Shown: positions 1 through 10,816, counted from the first letter of the stretch. The stretch: 64,000 bases of DNA from Pseudomonas sp. PDM16 (GCF_014851865.1 NZ_JACVAM010000002.1:1111082-1175081), one strand, 5' to 3'. Notes: generated by a model not told the origin, from the sequence alone. A program made the numbers and translations.

Positions 1-20
1 CTTGGCCGCCTTTCTGATTT

Positions 21-320
21 TCAACTCATCGACAGTATCGCCAGGCCTATGGAGGTCCGGCCATTGTCGAGTGGCGTCAGGCGAACCACCTCTGCGTCAG
101 CCTCAAGTCCCTTCAGCTCGCTGTGCTCGGATGGAATGTGGACCTTCAGCCGGTCACCCATGGATAACTCGCATTCCGCCTCGACCTGCATGCCGGTGCT
201 GGAAAGGTCGAGGCACTGGGCCTGGATCTCCCTGCCTGCGTGGTGGAGGGTGACCGGAGCTTCCAAGCGCATGCGGATGAAGTCACGTTTCTCGCTGTAG
301 GCACGATCATTCTGGCTCAT
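21..320 (-). CDS. PilZ domain protein
   Basis: Single-domain 99-residue PilZ protein, a class that binds cyclic-di-GMP and controls motility, exopolysaccharide or secretion through protein partners in the cytoplasm. The RxxxR motif is visible near residues 12-16 (KRDFIR) and the second binding motif (DLSSTG, D/NxSxxG type) near residues 38-43, so ligand binding looks intact. There is no output domain, signal peptide or membrane segment. It is divergent from the rssB-rssC pair, with a 215-base gap containing the promoters. The same gene sits next to this response regulator in other Pseudomonas, which supports the call. The partner protein cannot be inferred. Confidence 0.88.
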   Translation of the reverse strand: MSQNDRAYSEKRDFIRMRLEAPVTLHHAGREIQAQCLDLSSTGMQVEAECELSMGDRLKVHIPSEHSELKGLEADAEVVRLTPLDNGRTSIGLAILSMS

Positions 321-535
321 GAACCCAATCCTCTTCTTTTATAACGTGCTCCCGAGGGACTTATAACCCTCGCCGATTTGAGGTGTAAAGGCGCGTTGCG
401 ACAATTGGCTGGTCGCTTGAATCGCCTGGCGGATGGGAGTACCGTCTGCGCCGTAAATCGTCCGAGTACAGGTGTTTCTCCTGATGCCGGGCGCCAAATA
501 CAATTTCTCTCCGGCGTCGTTTGCCTGGATGGCCC

Positions 536-1720
536 ATGCATAAAACCAGCGCCAAGCTGCTGCTTATCGATGATGACGAGGTAGTACGGGCAAGCCTTGC
601 AGCCTATCTCGACGACAGCGGTTTCCAGGTCCTGCAGGCCGGAAACGGGCTGCAAGGGCTGGAGGTGTTCGAGCGCGAACGGCCCGACGTGATCATCTGC
701 GATCTGCGGATGCCACAGATTGATGGTCTCGAGCTGATCCGCCGGATCAATGTGATCAACAGCGAAGTGCCTGTCATCGTGGTCTCCGGTGCCGGAGTGA
801 TGAGCGACGCCGTAGAGGCCCTGCGCCTGGGGGCAGCCGACTATCTGATCAAGCCACTGGAAGATCTGGCGGTGCTGGAGCACTCGGTGCGCCGCGCACT
901 GGATCGCTCGCATCTGCGTCTGGAGAATCAGCGCTACCGCGAGAAGCTTGAAGCCACCAATCGCGAGTTGCAGGCCAGCCTGCACCTTCTGCAGGAGGAT
1001 CAGAACGCTGGGCGTCAGGTGCAGATGAACATGCTGCCGACCACACCCTGGCAGGTGGATGGTCTGGAGTTCGCTCACCAGATCATTCCTTCTCTGTATC
1101 TCTCTGGCGATTTCGTCGACTACTTCCGGGTAGATGAGCGCCGCGTGGCGTTCTATCTGGCCGACGTCTCTGGTCACGGCGCCTCGTCTGCCTTTGTCAC
1201 TGTGTTGCTCAAGTTCATGACCACCCGCCTGCTGTATGAGTGGCGGCGCAATGGCATCCTGCCCGAGTTCAAACCGTCTGATGTGCTTGGCCACATCAAT
1301 CGCGGCCTGATCAACTGCAAACTGGGCAAACATGTGACCATGCTGGGTGGCGTGATCGACGAGGAGAGTGGGACCTTGACCTACAGCATCGGCGGCCATC
1401 TGCCGCTGCCTGTATTGTTCAGTGAGGGCAAGGCTAGCTATCTGGAGGGAAGAGGGCTTCCAGTCGGTCTCTTCGATGAAGCCAGCTACACCGATCTGGT
1501 GATGCAGCTGCCGCAATCGTTCAGCCTCAGTCTGATGTCCGACGGCATTCTGGACCTTTTGCCCGGTGATACGCTCAAAGATAAAGAAGCGGCGCTGCCC
1601 AGGCTGGTAAGCGAAGCGGGAGGCACTCTCGACGGGCTGCGCCAGGTCTTTGGACTGGCCAATCTACGTGATATGCCGGATGATATTGCCTTGCTGGTGT
1701 TGAGCAGGAACCTTGCATGA
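536..1720 (+). CDS. rssB: RssB-like response regulator with PP2C/SpoIIE phosphatase domain
   Basis: About 394 residues. The N-terminal receiver domain (residues 5-120) has the acidic pair (IDDDE), the phospho-acceptor Asp in CDLRMPQIDG and the conserved Lys in LIKPLED. A short coiled-coil linker (about 125-165) leads to a C-terminal PP2C/SpoIIE-type phosphatase-like domain with DVSGHG and MSDG signatures, so here the phosphatase half keeps its metal-binding Asp residues. The family acts with an anti-sigma antagonist or as a sigma-S adaptor. In Pseudomonas the gene is paired with a STAS protein, as here. ATG 536 is preferred over an upstream TTG at 521 because it begins the receiver fold directly. 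It overlaps rssC by ATGA. Confidence 0.9.
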   Translation: MHKTSAKLLLIDDDEVVRASLAAYLDDSGFQVLQAGNGLQGLEVFERERPDVIICDLRMPQIDGLELIRRINVINSEVPVIVVSGAGVMSDAVEALRLGAADYLIKPLEDLAVLEHSVRRALDRSHLRLENQRYREKLEATNRELQASLHLLQEDQNAGRQVQMNMLPTTPWQVDGLEFAHQIIPSLYLSGDFVDYFRVDERRVAFYLADVSGHGASSAFVTVLLKFMTTRLLYEWRRNGILPEFKPSDVLGHINRGLINCKLGKHVTMLGGVIDEESGTLTYSIGGHLPLPVLFSEGKASYLEGRGLPVGLFDEASYTDLVMQLPQSFSLSLMSDGILDLLPGDTLKDKEAALPRLVSEAGGTLDGLRQVFGLANLRDMPDDIALLVLSRNLA

Positions 1721-2211
1721 ATCCTGGGAATAGCCCCGGTAGGATCCAGTTCGCCGAGCAGGACGGTACCTTCGTCCTGAAGTTTGTTGGCGAAGTCCGC
1801 CTGACCTTGTGTTCGGCTCTGGATTCAACGATCGAGAAGATTTTCACGGCGCTGAATTTTTCAGCAATTGTTATCGACCTGACGGAAACCCGCAGCATCG
1901 ATAGCACGACCCTTGGCTTGTTGGCCAAGCTGTCCATTCTGTCCCGACAGAAGATCGGCCTGTTGCCCACCGTGGTCACTACCCACGAGGACATCACGCG
2001 TCTGCTGCAGTCCATGGGTTTCGATCAGGTGTTCAACATCGTCGACCGGCCGATTCCCTGCCCGGAGTGCCTGAGCGACCTACCGTCCCAGGATCAGTCG
2101 GAAGAGGTGGTCAAGGCCAAGGTGCTGGAGGCACACCGTATTCTCATGGGGCTCAACGACTCCAATCGGGAAGCCTTCCACGATCTGGTGAGTGCGCTGG
2201 AGCGCAGCTGA
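1717..2211 (+). CDS. rssC: STAS-domain anti-sigma factor antagonist (RssC-like)
   Basis: 164-residue protein whose first about 110 residues form a STAS fold. The conserved phosphorylatable Ser lies in IDSTTLGLLAK near residues 67-77, the site that a PP2C-type phosphatase would dephosphorylate. The C-terminal extension (about 115-164) contains a CPEC motif and is helical. The start codon overlaps the rssB stop by four bases, so the two proteins are probably translationally coupled and form a partner-switch pair: the RssB phosphatase domain acting on this STAS protein. That functional link is inference from family behaviour and gene order. A strong rho-independent terminator follows within 20 bases. 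Confidence 0.88.
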   Translation: MNPGNSPGRIQFAEQDGTFVLKFVGEVRLTLCSALDSTIEKIFTALNFSAIVIDLTETRSIDSTTLGLLAKLSILSRQKIGLLPTVVTTHEDITRLLQSMGFDQVFNIVDRPIPCPECLSDLPSQDQSEEVVKAKVLEAHRILMGLNDSNREAFHDLVSALERS

Positions 2212-2227
2212 GTTTCTAGTAAGCATG

Positions 2228-2263
2228 AAAAAGGGCGATATCCGCTGGATATCGCCCTTTTTA
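2228..2263. terminator. Rho-independent terminator after rssB-rssC
   Basis: An 11-bp GC-rich stem (GGGCGATATCC / GGATATCGCCC) with a 3-base loop, flanked by A5 and T5 runs. It can work on both strands, ending the rssBC mRNA and the opposing tal mRNA. Confidence 0.9.
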
Positions 2264-2275
2264 TTTACCTGCCGC

Positions 2276-3199
2276 TCAGCTGCGGTTGGCCAGCAGCGCT
2301 TCCAGTTTCTCCTGGTCGCGGGCGAACAGGCGGATGCCCTCGGCCAGTTTCTCGGTGGCCATGGCGTCTTCGTTCATGGCCCAGCGGAAGCCTTTCTCAT
2401 CCAGCGTCTGGCGCGCTTCGCTGGCGCCTGGGGTGAGGATGCGTGGCAGCTCGCCCTGGTCGTCGGCCAGTTGCTGCAGCAGCTCGGGGCTGATGGTCAG
2501 GCGATCACAGCCCGCCAGCTGTTCGATCTGGCCCAGGTTGCGGAAGCTCGCGCCCATTACCACAGTCGGGTAGCCGTTGGCCTTGTAGTACTGATAGATG
2601 CGTGAGACGGATTTAACCCCTGGGTCCTCGGCGCCAGTGAAGTCGCGGCCCTCGGCCTTCTTGTACCAGTCGTAGATGCGGCCGACGAAGGGCGAGATGA
2701 GGAACACCCCAGCGTCGGCGCAGGCTGCGGCCTGGGCGAAGGAGAGCAGCAGGGTCAGGTTGGTCTGCACGCCGGCCTTTTCCAACTGCTCGGCGGCGCG
2801 GATGCCCTCCCAGGTGGAGGCGATCTTGATCAGCACGCGCTCGCGGCCGATACCGGCCTGGTCATACAGGCCGATGATACGCTCGGCGCGGCGCAGGGTG
2901 GCCTGGGTATCGAAGGACAGGCGTGCGTCCACCTCGGTGGAGATACGCCCCGGAATGACCTTGAGGATCTCCTGGCCGACGGCTACGCCGAAGCGGTCGC
3001 ACGCCAGCCCTAGATCACCGGCGCAGCCGCCGACGGCCTGATCCAGCAGCTCGGTGTAGCGCGGCAGTGCGGCAGCCTTGAGCAGTAGCGAGGGGTTGGT
3101 GGTGGCATCCACCGGCTTGAGGCGGCTGATGGCGTCGAGGTCGCCGGTATCGGCGACCACGGTGGTGAACTGCTTGAGTTGGTCCAGTTTGGAGGTCAT
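2276..3199 (-). CDS. tal: Transaldolase
   Basis: 307-residue transaldolase of the TalB type. It transfers a dihydroxyacetone unit between sedoheptulose-7-phosphate and glyceraldehyde-3-phosphate in the non-oxidative pentose phosphate pathway (cytoplasmic). The Schiff-base Lys is in [11 protein letters not shown] (about residues 129-139). The N-terminal DATTNPSLL motif and the [11 protein letters not shown] motif are also present, and the length is normal for the family. It faces rssC across a shared bidirectional terminator and lies downstream of dusA on the same strand with a 74-base gap, so it may be co-transcribed with dusA. Confidence 0.97.
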   Translation of the reverse strand: MTSKLDQLKQFTTVVADTGDLDAISRLKPVDATTNPSLLLKAAALPRYTELLDQAVGGCAGDLGLACDRFGVAVGQEILKVIPGRISTEVDARLSFDTQATLRRAERIIGLYDQAGIGRERVLIKIASTWEGIRAAEQLEKAGVQTNLTLLLSFAQAAACADAGVFLISPFVGRIYDWYKKAEGRDFTGAEDPGVKSVSRIYQYYKANGYPTVVMGASFRNLGQIEQLAGCDRLTISPELLQQLADDQGELPRILTPGASEARQTLDEKGFRWAMNEDAMATEKLAEGIRLFARDQEKLEALLANRS

Positions 3200-3273
3200 G
3201 ACGAGGCCCTGTCGTTACATGCCTCGACCATAACCGAGCCACACGGGGCGCTTCAACGTCTGGCGCGGGCTTT

Positions 3274-4266
3274 TCAGTGGCCTGCGAGCAGTTCGATGGC
3301 TTGGTCGAGCAGGGCCAGCGGGTCCTGGGTCTTGTGCACGTCCACCGACAAAAGCTGGCGGAAGCGTCGCGCGCCGGGGAAGCCCTGTGCCAGGCCCAGC
3401 GCATGGCGGGTGATGTGGTGCATCGCCCCGCCTTCGGCGAGGTGCTGCTCGATATAGGGGCGCATGCGCGTCAGCGCCTCGGCGCGGCTGATTACCGGCT
3501 TATCCAGGCCAAACAACTGCTGATCGACCTGCGCTAGAAGATAGGGGTTGTGATAGGCCTCGCGGCCCAGCATTACTCCGTCAAAAGTCTGCAGGTGCTG
3601 ACGGCATTCCTCGAGCGTCTTGATGCCGCCGTTGAGGATGATCTCCAGGTACGGGAAGTCCTGCTTGAGCTGCTCCGCTACCTCATAACGCAGCGGTGGG
3701 ATCTCGCGATTTTCTTTGGGTGAAAGGCCTTCGAGAATGGCGATGCGTGCATGCACGGTGAAGCTGGTGCAGCCAGCTTCGCGTAGTGTGCCGACGAAGT
3801 CGCACAGTTCGGCGTAGCTGTCGCGGCCGTTGATGCCGATGCGGTGTTTGACCGTCACTGGAATCTTCACCGTGTCCTGCATGGCTTTGACGCAGTCGGC
3901 CACCAGCTGCGGGTGGCCCATCAGGCAGGCGCCGATCATGTTGTTTTGCACCCGATCACTGGGGCAGCCGACGTTCAGGTTGACCTCATCGTAGCCATGC
4001 TCCTGCGCGATGCGTGCACAGGCGGCTAGATCTTTAGGGTTGCTACCGCCCAGCTGCAGGGCTAGCGGATGCTCGCAGTCGTGATAACGCAGAAAGCGCT
4101 GGGTGTCGCCATGCAGCAGGGCGCCTGTGGTGACCATCTCGGTATAGAGCAGTGCCTGGCTGGACAGCTGGCGTAGGAAGTAGCGGCAGTGGCGATCAGT
4201 CCAGTCCATCATCGGCGCTACGGAGAAGCGGCGGGATGGCTCTGGGTGAGGGGGTTGTGTTTGCAT
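3274..4266 (-). CDS. dusA: tRNA-dihydrouridine(20/20a) synthase DusA
   Basis: 330-residue FMN-dependent enzyme that reduces uridine to dihydrouridine in the tRNA D-loop. Seen are the N-terminal FMN-binding motif (SVAPMMDWTDRHCR, residues 15-28), the catalytic Cys in NLNVGCPSDRVQ, the phosphate-binding VKHRIGI segment and the ILNGGI and MLGREAYHNP barrel motifs. The early DRHCRYF context is typical of the DusA rather than the DusB or DusC branch. The start ATG is divergent from the DUF2388 gene. DusA genes are sometimes mobile-element insertion sites, but no att repeat was noticed here. Confidence 0.95.
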   Translation of the reverse strand: MQTQPPHPEPSRRFSVAPMMDWTDRHCRYFLRQLSSQALLYTEMVTTGALLHGDTQRFLRYHDCEHPLALQLGGSNPKDLAACARIAQEHGYDEVNLNVGCPSDRVQNNMIGACLMGHPQLVADCVKAMQDTVKIPVTVKHRIGINGRDSYAELCDFVGTLREAGCTSFTVHARIAILEGLSPKENREIPPLRYEVAEQLKQDFPYLEIILNGGIKTLEECRQHLQTFDGVMLGREAYHNPYLLAQVDQQLFGLDKPVISRAEALTRMRPYIEQHLAEGGAMHHITRHALGLAQGFPGARRFRQLLSVDVHKTQDPLALLDQAIELLAGH

Positions 4267-4412
4267 GAAGGGGCCGTGGACTGCGAGAAAAGCGGGGCGT
4301 GCTCTGCATTCTACAGGAGTAGGGCGGGCTAGGCGCCTTGCTGCTATACCTTGTGCAAGCGCGCGGGTAACCTGCCGCCCAGGATCGGTTCTAGTATTCA
4401 GGAGTGCGCATC

Positions 4413-4718
4413 ATGCAAAGCAAATATTGGCTGGCTGCTCTGGCGTTGGGGGTGAGCCTGCAGGCGGGCGCTACTAGCTTCGTGGTCACCACCGATGGGA
4501 TGGTTAACTCGGTGGAGGGCTCGAGCGACGTGACCTCATCCACATTCGGTGATGACAAGGTGGTCAGGGAGGCCAGGGATGATGCAGCCAGCTTCGTCGC
4601 TAGTCAGGGCGACATCCGCGGTGCTCATCTCGAAGCGGCCTTCCAGCATATCCGCGGCAAGCTGCCTACCCTGCAGGTGAGTGATATGCGGCTGGCCCAG
4701 GCAATCCTGGCCATTTGA
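4413..4718 (+). CDS. DUF2388 exported protein
   Basis: 101 residues with a clear signal peptide (about 20 residues, ending near LQAGATS). The mature part carries the DUF2388 pattern SSDVTSSTFGDDKVVREARDDAASFVAS seen in several paralogues of most Pseudomonas. The function is unknown; export to the periplasm or outside is inferred. ATG 4413 is preferred over an in-frame GTG at 4404 because an AGGAG at 4400-4404 is correctly spaced (8 bases) from it. A strong terminator lies about 20 bases after the stop. Confidence 0.85.
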   Translation: MQSKYWLAALALGVSLQAGATSFVVTTDGMVNSVEGSSDVTSSTFGDDKVVREARDDAASFVASQGDIRGAHLEAAFQHIRGKLPTLQVSDMRLAQAILAI

Positions 4719-4737
4719 TTTGCACCCTAAATAAAGG

Positions 4738-4760
4738 ACGGCGCCCTCGGGCGCCGTTTT
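4738..4760. terminator. Rho-independent terminator (bidirectional)
   Basis: A 9-bp stem (ACGGCGCCC / GGGCGCCGT) with a TC loop and a T4 tail. It separates the DUF2388 gene from the convergent oxidoreductase gene. Confidence 0.85.
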
Positions 4761-4774
4761 CGTTTGCGGTCGTA

Positions 4775-6058
4775 TTACACGCCCAGCTTGTCACGCAGGC
4801 TGTAGTACCACGCACCGATGGCGCTGAAGGGTACTTGGAACATCCGGCCGCCTGGGAAGGGGTAGTGCGGGAGAGTGGCGAAGGCATCGAAACGTTCTGC
4901 CTGACCGCGCAGGGACTCGGCCAGAATCTTGCCGGCCAGGTGGGTATAGGTCACGCCATGGCCGCTGCAGCCTTGGGAGTAGTAGATGTTGTCGCCGAGG
5001 CGACCGACCTGGGGCAGGCGTGACAGGGTCAGCAGGAAGTTGCCGGTCCAGGCGAAGTCGATCTTCACGTCCCTCAACTGCGGGAAGGTCTTGAGCATCT
5101 TCGGGCGGATGATCGCCTCGATGTTTGCCGGATCGCGGGCACCATAGACCACGCCGCCGCCGAAGATCAGGCGCTTGTCGCTGGTCAGGCGGTAGTAGTC
5201 GAGCAGGTAGTTGCAGTCCTCGACGCAGTAGTCCTGCGGCAGCAGGCTCTTGGCCAGCTCGTCGGACAGCGGCTCGGTGGTGATCACCTGGGTGCCGCAG
5301 GGCATGGACTTGCTGGCCAGCTCCGGTAGCAGGTTGCCCAGATAGGCGTTGCCGGCAACTACCACGAACTTGGCTTTCACCCGGCCGTTCGGCGTGTGTA
5401 CGACAGGGTTCGCGCCACGCTCGACCTGGATCGCCGGGCTCTGCTCATAAATGATGCCGCCCAGAGACTCCACCGCGGCAGCTTCACCCAGGGCAAGATT
5501 CAGTGGGTGGATGTGGCCGCCGCTCATATCCAGCATGCCGCCGACATATCTATTGGTATCTATCACCTCTCGAATGCGCTTTTCGTCCAGCAGCTCCAGC
5601 TGGGTGTGGCCGTAGCGCTCCCACAGTTTCTTCTGCGACTCGAGGTGCTTCATGTGTTTGGGGGTGTTGGCGGCGAACACTCCGCCGTCCTTCAGGTCGC
5701 ACTGGATGTCGTATTTGGCAATGCGTTCGCGAATGATGCGGCCGCCTTCGAAGGCCATCTGGCCAAGCAGTTGGGCCTGCTTAGGCCCCACGCTGCGTTC
5801 GATCACATCGATATCGCGACTATAGCTGTTGACGATCTGTCCGCCGTTGCGGCCAGAAGCGCCGAAGCCGACCTTGGCGGCCTCGAGCACAGTCACCTTG
5901 AAACCGTTCTCCAGCAGGAAGAGAGCGGTGGACAGCCCCGTATAACCGGCGCCGATGATGCAGACATCGGTCTCTGTCTCGCCTTGCAGGGACGGGCGCT
6001 GCGGAGCCGGAGTAGCCGAGGCGGCGTAATAGGACTGAGGGTATGGGGTGTGTGTCAT
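4775..6058 (-). CDS. pauB: FAD-dependent oxidoreductase, gamma-glutamylputrescine oxidase-like
   Basis: 427-residue DAO-family flavoenzyme with the Rossmann dinucleotide motif VCIIGAGYTGLSTALFL (about residues 32-48) and the GFGASGRNGGQ motif typical of the PuuB/OrdL group. The C-terminal half has the WTGNFLLTLSRLPQVGRL and YYSQGCSGHGV segments that complete the FAD site. Family members oxidise gamma-glutamylated polyamines in putrescine/spermidine catabolism; Pseudomonas has several PauB paralogues, one near the tal-dusA region. The assignment to pauB is by similarity of motifs and synteny. An amino-acid or aminobutyrate oxidase of the same fold cannot be excluded. Confidence 0.75.
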   Translation of the reverse strand: MTHTPYPQSYYAASATPAPQRPSLQGETETDVCIIGAGYTGLSTALFLLENGFKVTVLEAAKVGFGASGRNGGQIVNSYSRDIDVIERSVGPKQAQLLGQMAFEGGRIIRERIAKYDIQCDLKDGGVFAANTPKHMKHLESQKKLWERYGHTQLELLDEKRIREVIDTNRYVGGMLDMSGGHIHPLNLALGEAAAVESLGGIIYEQSPAIQVERGANPVVHTPNGRVKAKFVVVAGNAYLGNLLPELASKSMPCGTQVITTEPLSDELAKSLLPQDYCVEDCNYLLDYYRLTSDKRLIFGGGVVYGARDPANIEAIIRPKMLKTFPQLRDVKIDFAWTGNFLLTLSRLPQVGRLGDNIYYSQGCSGHGVTYTHLAGKILAESLRGQAERFDAFATLPHYPFPGGRMFQVPFSAIGAWYYSLRDKLGV

Positions 6059-6202
6059 ATTTTAACCTGCGTTTTTTATTTTTTACGGTCTAGCCCGATG
6101 CTACCCGAGTCAAAAACTGCCGGCTAGCCTATGTGCAAAATTTTCAACGTGCCGCTGTGCGGCAAAAAATCCACTTTTTCAGAGGCTTAGCAAAAAAAGA
6201 TG

Positions 6203-6230
6203 TTGACACTCCGATGAATATCCCTAAAAT
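6203..6230 (+). promoter_or_regulatory. Promoter of tRNA-Val
   Basis: TTGACA at 6203-6208 and TAAAAT at 6225-6230 with a 16-base spacer, 13 bases before the mature tRNA 5' end. A near-consensus sigma-70 promoter typical of stable RNA genes. Confidence 0.8.
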
Positions 6231-6243
6231 GCGCCTCCATTGC

Positions 6244-6320
6244 AGGCACATAGCTCAGTTGGTTAGAGCACCACCTTGACATGGTGGGGGTCGTTGGTTC
6301 GAGTCCAATTGTGCCTACCA
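6244..6320 (+). tRNA. tRNA-Val (GAC)
   Basis: 77-base cloverleaf. The acceptor stem AGGCACA pairs with TGTGCCT, the D-arm is GCTC...GAGC, the anticodon stem CCACC/GGTGG encloses a TTGACAT loop (anticodon GAC), and the T-arm contains GGTTCGAGTCC. The CCA end is encoded. Confidence 0.97.
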
Positions 6321-6326
6321 AATCCG

Positions 6327-6355
6327 AAAGGGGTCGTTTATACGGCCCCTTTTTT
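6327..6355 (+). terminator. Rho-independent terminator after tRNA-Val
   Basis: AAAGGGG...CCCCTTT stem with CGT/ACG at its top and a T-rich tail, directly after the tRNA gene. Confidence 0.85.
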
Positions 6356-6544
6356 ATTGGCTGCTTGTCAGGGCTGCAGCTTTCTGAAAGCATCCGCGAT
6401 TCGTTTACCTCCAGTGACTGCGGTCTGTCCCGGTTTGCCGCAAGGCTCCTGCCATCGTCTGGCAGGCATATCGCCGGATCGCTTCCTGGCTCATCCCAAC
6501 CCACGTGACCTTTGGTAGGGGTCACCACTAGGAGAGGAGGCGCC

Positions 6545-8467
6545 ATGCCCATCATTACTCTTCCCGACGGCAGTCAGCGTTCGTTTGATCGTCCCGTTTC
6601 CGTGCTTGAGGTGGCTCAGTCCATCGGTGCCGGTCTGGCCAAGGCCACCCTGGCCGGCAAGGTCAACGGCAAGCAAGTGGACGCCTGCGACTTGATCGAT
6701 AGCGACGCGACCCTGCAGATTCTCACGCCGAAGGACGAGGAGGGGTTGGAAATCATCCGCCACTCTTGTGCGCACCTGGTCGGTCATGCGGTCAAGCAGC
6801 TTTATCCGAACGCCAAGATGGTGATCGGGCCGGTGATCGAGGAAGGCTTCTACTACGACATCGCCATCGATCGCCCCTTCACGCCTGAAGACATGGCAGC
6901 CATCGAAAAGCGTATGGCTGAGCTGATCGACAAGGATTACGACGTCATCAAGAAGATGACTCCGCGTGCCGAGGTGATCGAGCTGTTCAAGGCGCGTGGC
7001 GAGGAATACAAGCTGCGCCTGATCGACGATATGCCGGACGAGCAGGCCATGGGTCTGTACTTCCACGAAGAATATGTCGACATGTGCCGTGGTCCGCACG
7101 TGCCCAATACTCGCTTCCTCAAGTCCTTCAAGCTGACCAAGATTTCCGGTGCCTACTGGCGCGGCGACTCGAAAAACGAGCAGCTGCAGCGCATTTATGG
7201 CACCGCCTGGGCGGACAAGAAGCAGCTGGCGGCATACGTCCAGCGCATCGAAGAAGCCGAGAAACGCGATCACCGCCGCATCGGCAAGCAGCTGGACCTG
7301 TTCCATCTGCAGGAAGAGGCGCCGGGCATGGTGTTCTGGCACCCGAGCGGCTGGACCGTCTATCAGGTGCTGGAGCAGTACATGCGCCAGGTGCAGCGCG
7401 AGAACGGCTACGTCGAAGTGCGCACCCCGCAGGTGGTCGATCGCATTCTCTGGGAGAAGTCCGGGCACTGGTCCAACTACGCCGAGAACATGTTCACCAC
7501 TAATTCGGAAAACCGCGACTACGCGGTGAAGCCGATGAACTGCCCATGCCACGTGCAGATCTTCAACCAGGGCCTGAAGTCCTACCGCGACCTGCCGCTG
7601 CGCATGGCCGAGTTCGGTGCCTGCCACCGCAACGAGCCGTCCGGTGCGCTGCACGGCATTATGCGTGTGCGTGGCTTCACTCAGGACGACGCGCATATCT
7701 TCTGCACCGAAGATCAGGTGAAGAAAGAAGCGGCCGACTTCATCAAGCTGACGCTGCAGGTGTATTCGGACTTCGGCTTCTCCGATATCTCGATGAAGCT
7801 GTCCACTCGTCCGGCCAAGCGTGTAGGTTCCGACGAGCTGTGGGATCGCGCCGAGGGTGCGCTGGCTGATGCGCTGAACGAGTCCGGCCTGGAGTGGGAA
7901 TACCAGCCGGGCGAGGGCGCTTTCTATGGTCCGAAGATCGAATTCACCCTCAAGGACTGCCTCGGTCGTAACTGGCAGTGCGGCACCCTGCAGTACGATC
8001 CGAACCTTCCAGAGCGCCTGGATGCCAGCTATATCGCCGAAGATAACAGCCGTATTCGTCCGGTAATGCTGCACCGTGCCATTCTCGGTTCCTTCGAGCG
8101 CTTCATCGGCATGCTGATCGAGCACTATGCGGGCGCCTTCCCGTCCTGGCTGGCTCCGGTCCAGGCGGTGGTAATGAATATCACCGACAAGCAGGCCGAT
8201 TTCGCCCTGGAAGTGGAGAAAACTCTCGGTCAAAGCGGATTCCGTGCCAAGTCGGACTTGAGAAACGAAAAAATCGGCTTTAAAATCCGCGAGCATACTT
8301 TGCTCAAGGTTCCCTATCTCCTGGTTATTGGCGACAGGGAAGTTGAGACACGATCCGTTGCTGTGCGTACCCGCGAAGGTGTCGACCTGGGCTCCATGCC
8401 TCTGGAACAATTCGCCGAGCAGCTCAAGCAAGCGGTTTCCCGGCGTGGTCGCCAAGATTCGGAGTAA
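6545..8467 (+). CDS. thrS: Threonyl-tRNA synthetase
   Basis: 640-residue class II aminoacyl-tRNA synthetase charging tRNA-Thr. Domains in order: TGS (1-62), the editing domain with [10 protein letters not shown] (about 73-82), the catalytic core (240-535) with motif 2 and the Zn ligands Cys/His (NCPCH near residue 334), and the C-terminal anticodon-binding domain. The length equals the family norm. ATG 6545 is chosen over an in-frame upstream start because a strong purine-rich Shine-Dalgarno (GGAGAGGAGG) sits at 6530-6540 and the TGS domain starts with MPIITLPDG. It is the first gene of the translation-factor operon. Confidence 0.98.
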   Translation: MPIITLPDGSQRSFDRPVSVLEVAQSIGAGLAKATLAGKVNGKQVDACDLIDSDATLQILTPKDEEGLEIIRHSCAHLVGHAVKQLYPNAKMVIGPVIEEGFYYDIAIDRPFTPEDMAAIEKRMAELIDKDYDVIKKMTPRAEVIELFKARGEEYKLRLIDDMPDEQAMGLYFHEEYVDMCRGPHVPNTRFLKSFKLTKISGAYWRGDSKNEQLQRIYGTAWADKKQLAAYVQRIEEAEKRDHRRIGKQLDLFHLQEEAPGMVFWHPSGWTVYQVLEQYMRQVQRENGYVEVRTPQVVDRILWEKSGHWSNYAENMFTTNSENRDYAVKPMNCPCHVQIFNQGLKSYRDLPLRMAEFGACHRNEPSGALHGIMRVRGFTQDDAHIFCTEDQVKKEAADFIKLTLQVYSDFGFSDISMKLSTRPAKRVGSDELWDRAEGALADALNESGLEWEYQPGEGAFYGPKIEFTLKDCLGRNWQCGTLQYDPNLPERLDASYIAEDNSRIRPVMLHRAILGSFERFIGMLIEHYAGAFPSWLAPVQAVVMNITDKQADFALEVEKTLGQSGFRAKSDLRNEKIGFKIREHTLLKVPYLLVIGDREVETRSVAVRTREGVDLGSMPLEQFAEQLKQAVSRRGRQDSE

Positions 8468-9018
8468 TCACTATTAAGCGTGAAATGAGACAGGATAAGC
8501 GGGCCGTCCCAAAGGCACCGATCAACGAGAACATCACCGCACGTGAAGTCCGCCTGATTGGCGCGGATGGCGAGCAGGTCGGGATTGTTTCGATTGATGA
8601 GGCACTGCGTGTGGCTGAAGAAGCCAAGCTGGATCTGGTAGAGATCTCTGCTGACGCCGTTCCGCCAGTTTGCCGCATCATGGACTACGGCAAGCACCTG
8701 TTCGAGAAGAAGAAGCAAGCTGCTATCGCGAAGAAGAACCAGCACCAGCAGCAGATTAAAGAAATCAAGTTTCGTCCAGGGACGGAAGAAGGGGATTACC
8801 AGGTAAAACTACGCAACCTGGTACGTTTCCTTAATGAAGGGGACAAGGCCAAGGTATCCTTGCGATTCCGTGGTCGTGAGATGGCCCACCAGGAGCTGGG
8901 TATGGAGCTGTTGAAGCGGGTCGAAACCGACCTCGCCGAAATCGGCACCGTAGAACAGCATCCTAAGCTGGAAGGACGCCAGCTGATGATGGTCATCGCT
9001 CCCAAGAAGCGTAAATAA
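8467..9018 (+). CDS. infC: Translation initiation factor IF-3
   Basis: 183 residues if begun at ATC 8467, giving the usual Pseudomonas N-terminus ([11 protein letters not shown]). ATT at 8473 or ATG at 8485 are the other in-frame starts. IF-3 binds the 30S subunit, discriminates against non-canonical start codons and keeps subunits apart. The N-terminal domain (about 15-85), lysine-rich linker ([10 protein letters not shown]) and C-terminal domain with [11 protein letters not shown] are all present. Its own rare start codon lets IF-3 repress its own synthesis, a known autoregulation in enterobacteria that is probably kept here. The ATC overlaps the thrS stop by one base. Confidence 0.93.
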   Translation: MTIKREMRQDKRAVPKAPINENITAREVRLIGADGEQVGIVSIDEALRVAEEAKLDLVEISADAVPPVCRIMDYGKHLFEKKKQAAIAKKNQHQQQIKEIKFRPGTEEGDYQVKLRNLVRFLNEGDKAKVSLRFRGREMAHQELGMELLKRVETDLAEIGTVEQHPKLEGRQLMMVIAPKKRK

Positions 9019-9078
9019 CCTCCCGGGCACTGGCAGGCCTGATGGTTATCAGTTGTTAATGAATGCGGAGTACCAAAC

Positions 9079-9273
9079 ATGCCAAAGATGAAAACCAAAA
9101 GCGGCGCGGCTAAGCGTTTCCTGAAAACTGCTGCCGGCTACAAGCACAAGCACGCTTTCAAGAGCCACATCCTGACCAAAATGTCCACCAAGCGTAAGCG
9201 TCAACTTCGCGGTAGCGAACTGATGCATCCGTCGGACAAGGCAAAAGTCGAGCGCATGCTGCGCGTTCGTTAA
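9079..9273 (+). CDS. rpmI: 50S ribosomal protein L35
   Basis: 64-residue, very basic protein of normal length ([14 protein letters not shown]...). It is a component of the large ribosomal subunit and is cotranscribed with infC and rplT. A GGAG Shine-Dalgarno (GCGGAGTACC) lies just upstream. Confidence 0.97.
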   Translation: MPKMKTKSGAAKRFLKTAAGYKHKHAFKSHILTKMSTKRKRQLRGSELMHPSDKAKVERMLRVR

Positions 9274-9304
9274 TTCGGTCAAGATACTTTAGAGGTAATT
9301 ACTC

Positions 9305-9661
9305 ATGGCTCGTGTTAAGCGTGGCGTTATCGCTCGTGCTCGTCACAAAAAAATCCTGAAACTCGCCAAAGGCTACTACGGCGCGCGTTCGCGCGTGTTC
9401 CGCGTTGCCAAGCAGGCTGTGATCAAGGCAGGCCAATACGCCTACCGTGACCGCCGTCAGCGCAAGCGTCAGTTCCGCGCTCTGTGGATCGCTCGTATCA
9501 ACGCTGGTGCTCGCGTCAACGGTCTGTCCTACAGCCGTCTGATCGCTGGCCTGAAAAAAGCGTCGATCGAAATCGACCGCAAGGTTCTGGCCGATCTGGC
9601 AGTGAACGAAAAAGCGGCGTTTGCTGCGATTGTCGAGAAAGCTAAGGCCGTTCTGGCTTAA
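9305..9661 (+). CDS. rplT: 50S ribosomal protein L20
   Basis: 118-residue basic protein of standard length ([16 protein letters not shown]...). It is needed for early 50S assembly. In enterobacteria L20 also represses rpmI-rplT translation, and the same gene order suggests that control may be kept. AGAGGTAA precedes the start. Confidence 0.97.
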   Translation: MARVKRGVIARARHKKILKLAKGYYGARSRVFRVAKQAVIKAGQYAYRDRRQRKRQFRALWIARINAGARVNGLSYSRLIAGLKKASIEIDRKVLADLAVNEKAAFAAIVEKAKAVLA

Positions 9662-9704
9662 GTCCCCCGACAATCACCGGGCATGCCCGGTGGCAACGTC
9701 AAAG

Positions 9705-10773
<1,069 letters not shown>

Positions 10774-10816
10774 CCGCACACCCCGTATCGAATTCGCTTA
10801 ATGGAGAACAGACAGC

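Noticed and set aside
317..1516. Minus-strand frame of 399 codons opposite rssB
   Set aside because: Shadow frame, rich in His/Gln/Leu, overlaps a clear response regulator.
6491..8455. Long open frame of 654 codons on the minus strand over thrS
   Set aside because: Mirror frame of a high-GC gene; thrS on the plus strand has full family motifs.
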